Part shown: positions 16,068 to 20,210 of the stretch, piece after piece | Layout of the letters: each line of letters starts with the position of its first letter | How positions within the stretch are numbered: the first letter of the stretch is position 1 | Origin: Fidelibacterota bacterium | Lineage (GTDB): Bacteria; Marinisomatota; SORT01 | Direction of reading: 5' to 3' | DNA: 20,210 nucleotides | Assembly (NCBI GenBank): GCA_022563775.1 | Contig: JADFMS010000027.1 | Location: forward strand, 1-20,210 | The notes under the pieces: model-generated | Database searches by the model: none | Told to the model about the DNA's origin: nothing | What the model saw: only the letters and a program-made list of their open reading frames with translations | Position numbers and translations under genes: made by a program

Positions 16068-16745
16068 CTAATTATCCGGCGCCGAACTGTATGCTCTTTG
16101 TATCTGATTGGGATATATCAATACCATCTCTGCCCCTTTCAGCGTGTATTTCAAAAGACCGCTTACTCTTACCAGCCTGTAAAGAAAAAAATTATCCAGC
16201 GGGTAAGGAAACTGGTCCGCATCCTTCACAGAAATAATAGCGCGAAATTTTAGTCCTACAGGATCCATGTATAGATAATAATACTCGGGAGTAACATGTA
16301 CTCGCTCTATTGTTCCTTCAACTGTGAAATATTTTCCGGCTTTACGGCGCGCCTCCTCCCATCCTATTACTGTGAACGGCGGAGGAAACCACTTGGAGTG
16401 GCTTGAAAACGCTTGAGTATATATATCGACAATATCGGGTGGTCTCGTTAGCGAAAAATTTACCAGTTTTGACCAGCCCTTATATTTATCAGCATAACGA
16501 ATGTACGCCCATTCGGACTTCTCGGAAAGTAAATCAACCTCCTCTCCATATTGCAGCTCTGCTACAACGTCAAAACCCTGATAGGTTTCCTCATAGACTT
16601 CGACCATCGGTTTTACGACGTAAACCTTTACTACTTTTATATTCTGGCTATATGCCTGAGTACCGAATAAAAGTCCGGTAAGAAGAATCGGTGCTAAACT
16701 CTTCTTCGGATATATTCCTGTTAGGTGTTTATTTATTTGTGCCAC
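16068..16745 (-). CDS. Exported SH3-like domain protein
   Basis: This 225-residue protein has a signal peptide (hydrophobic 17-31, ending YSQ|N) and then an SH3b-type domain (about 36-100: YVVKPMVEVYEE..., VDLLSEKSEWAYIRYADKYKGWSKL), the layout used by periplasmic or cell-wall-targeting proteins. The second half (about 118-215) is beta-rich, with GKYFTVEGTIERVHVTPEYYYLYM, and reads like an OB-fold; it may bind a nucleic acid, sugar or protein, but I cannot tell. The start is GTG with a weak ribosome site. It is the first gene of the four-gene unit ending with the phosphoesterase. Confidence 0.75.
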   Translation of the reverse strand: MAQINKHLTGIYPKKSLAPILLTGLLFGTQAYSQNIKVVKVYVVKPMVEVYEETYQGFDVVAELQYGEEVDLLSEKSEWAYIRYADKYKGWSKLVNFSLTRPPDIVDIYTQAFSSHSKWFPPPFTVIGWEEARRKAGKYFTVEGTIERVHVTPEYYYLYMDPVGLKFRAIISVKDADQFPYPLDNFFLYRLVRVSGLLKYTLKGAEMVLIYPNQIQRAYSSAPDN

Positions 16746-16798
16746 TTACCGGTTAATTTATCTCTTTATCCTGTAATCCGCAATACAGAGTTGGATAA

Positions 16799-16827
16799 GT
16801 TATAATCTGAACATCTGGCGTTGTTAT
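16799..16827 (-). promoter_or_regulatory. Candidate promoter of SH3-protein operon
   Basis: The minus strand reads ATAACA (4/6 of -35), 17 nt, TATAAC (5/6 of -10). Its start near 16792 would leave about 46 nt before the GTG. The spacing is ideal but the -35 is weak. Confidence 0.35.
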
Positions 16828-16901
16828 ATCATCTTCAGAAAATGTTCTGTTCAGAAATCTTCATTTACGTCCGATAATATTATAAAGTGGAGAAAACTTA
16901 A

Positions 16902-16988
16902 ATGAAAACAGTCGATAGAGTATTATTAAACTTGCTTGGCGCCGTAATTTTATTGCGGGATATCTTTAGACCGGCGCGAAAAATTTAA
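16902..16988 (+). CDS. Possible 28-residue hydrophobic small protein
   Basis: An ATG frame of 28 codons encodes a basic N terminus (MKTVDR), a hydrophobic middle (VLLNLLGAVILL) and a basic tail (RDIFRPARKI), the look of a small membrane-binding peptide. GGAG lies about 10 nt upstream and an AT-rich GATAATATTATAAAG segment precedes it. It lies in the 349-nt gap between divergent genes and is transcribed towards the exported plus-strand protein. There is no homologue that I recall, and chance is possible at this length. Confidence 0.3.
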   Translation: MKTVDRVLLNLLGAVILLRDIFRPARKI

Positions 16989-17040
16989 TTTCGGGTATTA
17001 ACTCTTTTCTATTTTCCGGCAGGGCATTATCATAATCGCC

Positions 17041-17069
17041 TTGCCAGGTTGCTATATACTTGATAAATT
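17041..17069 (+). promoter_or_regulatory. Candidate promoter of exported repeat protein
   Basis: TTGCCA (5/6 of -35), 17 nt, then TAAATT (4/6 of -10) end about 25 nt before the TTG start. The short leader contains the AAGG ribosome site at 17080-17083. Confidence 0.4.
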
Positions 17070-17094
17070 CCCTTCCAATAAGGTATAACAACCA

Positions 17095-17547
17095 TTGAGA
17101 TCACTCACAATATCATTTATCGCCGTTTTTACGGTTTTTTCGGTCTCTTTTGCCCAAAAGCGGTTGAATTGCACTGATTATTATATCTCTATCGCTACCG
17201 AATACCATGCGGAAGGTGATATTCAGTCGGCGTTATCCAATTATTACAAGCAGCGAAAATATTTTCCGGATTGCCCGGACAGCGAATATGCTCTTTATAA
17301 GACGATCGAAATCTACCATGAAAGAATAGTAGAATCGGCGCACCGCGAGGATTTCAATATTGCGAGATCAATAGTGATAGAATTCTCAGATCTTTCCGAC
17401 GATTCAACTATGATAACCGACGTAAAAAAGTGGTGGGGAGAGATTCAACGGATAGAAAAGGAAACGACGATGACAGCGGCGGTTTTCTGGGAGATCACAG
17501 GCTCTGTTATCCTTCTTGTACTTTATTTTACAGTGGCAAATTACTAA
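17095..17547 (+). CDS. Exported helical-repeat protein, membrane-anchored
   Basis: This 150-residue protein has a signal peptide (about 1-20, SFA|Q), then paired helices (about 28-85) with TPR-like spacing (YYISIATEYHAEGDIQSALSNY) and two cysteines (C26, C59) that could form a disulfide. A C-terminal membrane helix (about 128-148) follows. It resembles short tetratricopeptide-type proteins found in outer-membrane assembly and envelope systems, but I assign no function. The start is TTG with AAGG 11 nt upstream. It is the only clear plus-strand gene and converges on the next gene, sharing 4 nt at the stops. Confidence 0.65.
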   Translation: MRSLTISFIAVFTVFSVSFAQKRLNCTDYYISIATEYHAEGDIQSALSNYYKQRKYFPDCPDSEYALYKTIEIYHERIVESAHREDFNIARSIVIEFSDLSDDSTMITDVKKWWGEIQRIEKETTMTAAVFWEITGSVILLVLYFTVANY

Positions 17548-17810
17548 AGATTGTCAAGTATACTTTTTACCCACTCTTCCGAGCGCATCAGTTCTTCATC
17601 TAAAACCCATTCGAGTTCTCTAATTATAGCCCTTTCTATATGACGCATCTCCTTAAAGAGTCTCTTCACCACTTCCTCCTCGTCCGGATTTATATCTATT
17701 TCCCCGGCGTCAACCAATTCTTTTAGTCTGCTCTTAAACTGTTCCTTTGTATAGGAAAGCGCTTCACGGTGCATATCGAGCGATATTCTTACCTCTTTTT
17801 CACTTTTCAT
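17544..17810 (-). CDS. Hypothetical small charged helical protein
   Basis: This 88-residue protein is almost entirely helical, rich in Glu/Lys/Arg, with no membrane segment or known motif. I prefer the ATG at 17810 because AAAGGCG is well spaced from it; an in-frame TTG directly before it (17813) is possible. Two tryptophans lie in ELEWVLDEELMRSEEWVK. It may be a small DNA- or protein-binding factor, but nothing in the sequence shows this. Confidence 0.55.
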   Translation of the reverse strand: MKSEKEVRISLDMHREALSYTKEQFKSRLKELVDAGEIDINPDEEEVVKRLFKEMRHIERAIIRELEWVLDEELMRSEEWVKSILDNL

Positions 17811-17851
17811 CAATTCGCCTTTCCAATTAGCGTTCCCCCGTTAAATATTTA

Positions 17852-17880
17852 AACATAGTCAATTCGATTTAAAATTACAA
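17852..17880 (-). promoter_or_regulatory. Candidate promoter of small charged protein
   Basis: The minus strand reads TTGTAA, 17 nt, TATGTT (4/6 for each hexamer) with a leader of about 36 nt before the ATG. This is a plausible but ordinary match in AT-rich sequence. Confidence 0.3.
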
Positions 17881-18268
17881 CGCGTGTATGATGTTACTGG
17901 ACTCAATATACATATCTTAGTGTAAGGTGATCTTCTTCTGCAAATTTCATATTTTAAACCTTTTATATTACAAATCAGGATCGTTATTCAGATAAAGAAT
18001 ATTTCTCAAAACAAAGTACTGAACTTTATCCCGATTAATCCGATAATAATAAAAGAGCACTAAATGAATAAAAAGAGAGAAAACAGAAATGAAAGACATA
18101 GTAATCACATACCCGACATCTTGGGACGATGTTGAATCAGAGGACAAAGACAGGCTTGAGATCGATTGCTGAGAATGTCTTATCCAAATTCTCTTTCTGT
18201 GTTCTAATTTGTACAGACCTCCGCTCGTAACATTACATCACTTGGGATATTCGACCAAAACTATTCGT
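17881..18268. other. Gene-poor AT-rich stretch
   Basis: I find no convincing gene here. A 27-codon plus-strand frame (18089-18172), a 23-codon frame beginning at 18064, and a 15-codon minus-strand frame (17903-17950) exist, but none has a good ribosome site together with protein-like composition. I see no tRNA fold, repeat array or terminator. Confidence 0.5.
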
Positions 18269-18506
18269 TTACTGAACAATCTTCAATATTAGGAACAAAA
18301 GAGCAAAACCGCTCAAAAAGACCAATCCCACCCAGCTCAGAAATTTTAACCACTTCGGCTGCATTGCTTCGAACAGAACGCTACCACCGGTTATAACTCC
18401 GATCGCTGTGTTTTCCGGTCGTTCCTGCCTGAACTATAGAAGATCCTGAGCTGATTGGAATAGCTGAAAGAAGCGCTGACTTGATTAATCGCGTTTCAGG
18501 CTTCCG
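18269..18506 (-). pseudogene. Frameshifted relic of a membrane-protein gene
   Basis: Two minus-strand frames read as protein end to end but in different frames. Upstream, 18506 to about 18411 encodes LIKSALLSAIPISSGSSIVQ and continues to TTGK. Downstream, about 18414 to 18269 encodes TAIGVITGGSVLFEAMQ, PKWLKFLSWVGLVFLS and a last hydrophobic helix ending KIVQ-stop. Adding one A to the AAAA run near 18411-18414 would join them as TTGKNTAIGV. No start codon fits and a TAG stands at 18507-18509, so the 5' part is gone. The two hydrophobic segments resemble the C terminus of a small-ion transporter (PiT-like or GDT1-like are the guesses); family unproven. Confidence 0.4.
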
Positions 18507-18616
18507 CTAACTTGTTGGCTCAAAATTATTTCAAGTCTTTATATGAGATTATCTGCGGAGATCTTACAGTTTTTTACGCATATTCATCAATATATTATTC
18601 AAAAATATTATAGAAA

Positions 18617-18653
18617 TGAAAAAGGGAGTCTTATATCGTATAAAGACTCCCTT
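18617..18653 (-). terminator. Intrinsic terminator of chemotaxis operon
   Basis: A perfect 11-bp inverted repeat (18622-18632 and 18643-18653, AAGGGAGTCTT) has a 10-nt loop that can pair further. On the minus strand it ends in a run of five Ts. It lies 18 nt past the cheW stop and should end the MCP-cheW transcript. Confidence 0.85.
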
Positions 18654-18671
18654 AGTTATATCTTTACTCTC

Positions 18672-19175
18672 TTATGCTTCAGCCGCTTCGAATAGATTTT
18701 CCTTTTCAGAACCTGTCAGTATCTTATCTATATCGAGTAACATCAGTAAACGGTCTTCAAGTTTACCTACACCCTTGATATATTCTGCCTTCCCACCCGA
18801 TACAATAGGGGGAGGCGGCTCTACCGTATTCAAAGGCAGCCTGATCACTTCCGAAACGGCATCTACTATAAACCCTACCGTCCTGTCATCGATCTCGCCC
18901 ACTACTATACGCGTTTGCCTGTCGTGCTCACGCTCCGGCATATGAAATCGCTTACGAAGATCGATGATCGGAATTATGTTACCGCGTAAATTGATAACTC
19001 CTTCTACAAAATCAGGTGACTGAGGTATCTTCGTTATATCCGTTACCCGATTTATCTCCTGTACCTTCAGGATGTCGATCCCGTACTCTTCATTGCCGAG
19101 TTGAAACCCGACAAGCTGGAGCAACTCCGTCGATTGTTGATCCTTATCGCTCACTTTAACTGTTGTGTCTTCCAT
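18672..19175 (-). CDS. cheW: CheW chemotaxis coupling protein
   Basis: This 167-residue protein is a single CheW domain. Hallmarks are LLQLVGFQLGNEEYGIDI, VQEINRV, IPQSPDFVEGVINLRG, IPIIDLRKRF, RIVVGEIDDRTVGFIVDAVSEV and the closing LLMLLDIDKIL. CheW links methyl-accepting receptors to the CheA kinase on the inner face of the membrane. I choose the ATG at 19175 over the ATG at 19199 because AAGGA lies 8 nt upstream and it clears the preceding stop by 4 nt; the longer form would overlap. A receptor gene precedes it and no cheA is in the window. Confidence 0.95.
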   Translation of the reverse strand: MEDTTVKVSDKDQQSTELLQLVGFQLGNEEYGIDILKVQEINRVTDITKIPQSPDFVEGVINLRGNIIPIIDLRKRFHMPEREHDRQTRIVVGEIDDRTVGFIVDAVSEVIRLPLNTVEPPPPIVSGGKAEYIKGVGKLEDRLLMLLDIDKILTGSEKENLFEAAEA

Positions 19176-19179
19176 TAGC

Positions 19180-20210
19180 TCATTCCTTCTCTGAATCAAC
19201 GGTGCTGTCTTGTGTAACTTTTTCGACAGCTGCCGTTACGTTGGAAGAATCCGACCGAAGCTTGAACTTACTGACGAGTTCATTCAGTTGATCGGTTTGC
19301 CTGTTAAGCTCTTCAGCCGTGGAAGCCATCTGTTCCGCGCCCTGAGCTGATTGCTTGGTTACAGTAGACATGTTACCGACGTTACTGGAAATTTGCTCGG
19401 CTGTTGCCGACTGCTCGTCCGAAGCGGTGGCAATCTGTTCGATTACGCTCTGCACTTCGTTCACAACGCTGACGATCTTAGTGAGGGACTCACCCGCCTG
19501 TATCGCTAATTCTGTGCCTGCCTCAACCTGGGCTGTTCCTTCTTCCATAGAAGCTACAGCACCGCCGGTATCCTCCTGAATTCCCTTGATCATTGCGGCT
19601 ATCTCTGTCGTTGCTTTTGTCGTTCTCTCGGCGAGTTTTCTGACTTCGTCGGCGACGACGGCGAACCCTCTGCCCTGCTCACCCGCGCGCGCTGCCTCGA
19701 TTGCCGCATTTAGAGCGAGTAGGTTCGTCTGGTCGGCTATATCGTCAATAACGGAGATGATCTCTCCGATCTCATCCGACCGCTTGCCCAATTCACCTAT
19801 GGTCCTTGCAGACGCTTTTACCGTCTCAGCGATTGCCTGCATTCCCTCAATTGTCTTCTGAACGATCTTACCACCCTCATCGGCAACTTCAGCTGCATTT
19901 TGTGCTGAATCTTTCGCTGATGCTGCGTTCTGCGAAGATTCGACGATCGTTGCTGCCATCTCCTCGATCGAAGCGGAAACTTCTCCTGCCTGAGCTTCCT
20001 GCTCACCCGCGCCGCTCGCTGATTGCTCGGCCGCCGATGCGATTTCAGTCGCTGCTGAAGCCACTTGCTCCGCGTTTGCTTTAAACTGAGTGATTAGGTC
20101 TACCAATCCTTTTCTCATTCTACTCTGCGCTTTGACGATAACACCTATCTCGTCCGACGAGTCATAGTCTACTTCTATCGACAAGTCGCCTTCCGCTGCC
20201 TTTGTCATGG
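19180..20210 (-). CDS. Methyl-accepting chemotaxis protein (5' end outside window)
   Basis: The first residues in view ([19 protein letters not shown]) are the second half of a HAMP linker, so the sensor domain and membrane helices lie beyond position 20210; the apparent ATG at 20208 is internal. The long helical signalling domain follows, with the highly conserved tip at about residues 146-196 of the visible part ([20 protein letters not shown], then [20 protein letters not shown]). Ala/Glu/Gln-rich flanks contain likely methylation helices. The C terminus lacks an obvious NWETF-type CheR tether. The ligand cannot be told. It is the upstream partner of cheW, 4 nt away. Confidence 0.95.
   Translation of the reverse strand, partial: MTKAAEGDLSIEVDYDSSDEIGVIVKAQSRMRKGLVDLITQFKANAEQVASAATEIASAAEQSASGAGEQEAQAGEVSASIEEMAATIVESSQNAASAKDSAQNAAEVADEGGKIVQKTIEGMQAIAETVKASARTIGELGKRSDEIGEIISVIDDIADQTNLLALNAAIEAARAGEQGRGFAVVADEVRKLAERTTKATTEIAAMIKGIQEDTGGAVASMEEGTAQVEAGTELAIQAGESLTKIVSVVNEVQSVIEQIATASDEQSATAEQISSNVGNMSTVTKQSAQGAEQMASTAEELNRQTDQLNELVSKFKLRSDSSNVTAAVEKVTQDSTVDSEKE

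Noticed and set aside
17903..17950. 15-codon minus-strand frame with AAAGG upstream
   Set aside because: It is too short to separate from chance and has no partner or repeat that would make it a leader peptide.
18089..18172. 27-codon plus-strand frame as a gene
   Set aside because: It has only a purine-rich, non-specific upstream region and overlaps another short frame; nothing marks it as coding.
19355..20084. Several plus-strand open frames across the chemoreceptor gene
   Set aside because: They mirror the Ala/Glu/Ser-rich repeats of the receptor on the other strand and show no independent start signals.
1..20210. CRISPR arrays, tRNA or rRNA genes, insertion sequences
   Set aside because: I saw no regularly spaced repeats, cloverleaf-type T-arm sequences, rRNA-like stretches, transposase motifs or paired terminal repeats in the window.

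Overview
The window comes from a Gram-negative bacterium with a large respiratory repertoire. Outer-membrane and envelope signals (a beta-barrel protein, two lipoproteins, many exported multihaem cytochromes), a Rieske/cytochrome b complex carrying a multihaem tail, and an NtrB/NtrC-like pair together resemble lineages of the FCB group such as Marinimicrobia, Ignavibacteria or Calditrichota. That placement is an inference from gene content; no rRNA or other marker gene is present. GTG and TTG starts are common. Nearly everything lies on the minus strand, so transcription runs from high to low coordinates.

Region 1 (about 100-9860) is an electron-transfer island. In transcription order it encodes a stand-alone receiver-domain protein, an outer-membrane beta-barrel, a 14-haem periplasmic cytochrome, a monohaem lipoprotein, a tetrahaem c554-like cytochrome, an 11-haem membrane-anchored cytochrome, a four-helix b-type cytochrome, a Rieske protein, a cytochrome b fused to a nine-haem c domain, and a cytochrome P460-type lipoprotein. 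Six proteins together carry 40 CxxCH motifs. My reading is that two quinone-facing modules (Rieske/cyt b-c9 and cyt b561/c11) exchange electrons with a periplasmic haem pool, and that the barrel plus 14-haem protein may form a porin-cytochrome conduit across the outer membrane. The P460 gene has its own strong promoter and a terminator.

Region 2 (about 10036-12872) holds a soluble PAS-PAS histidine kinase and a sigma54-dependent NtrC-type regulator directly upstream of the island. A sequence with correctly spaced GG and GC elements of a sigma54 promoter lies in the gap between the regulator and the island, so this pair is a good candidate for controlling it.

Region 3 (about 12939-16745) contains a hypothetical protein, an MgtC/SapB-like membrane protein, and a tight four-gene cluster: an SH3-domain exported protein, a small protein with a Cys-rich tail, a small membrane protein, and a membrane-anchored metallophosphoesterase.

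Region 4 (about 16746-18660) is looser. It has a divergent promoter region with a possible 28-residue small protein, a plus-strand exported helical-repeat protein, a small charged protein, and a long gene-poor stretch that holds a frameshifted relic of a membrane-protein gene.

Region 5 (18617-20210) is the end of a chemotaxis operon: a methyl-accepting protein cut by the window edge, then cheW, then a clear intrinsic terminator.
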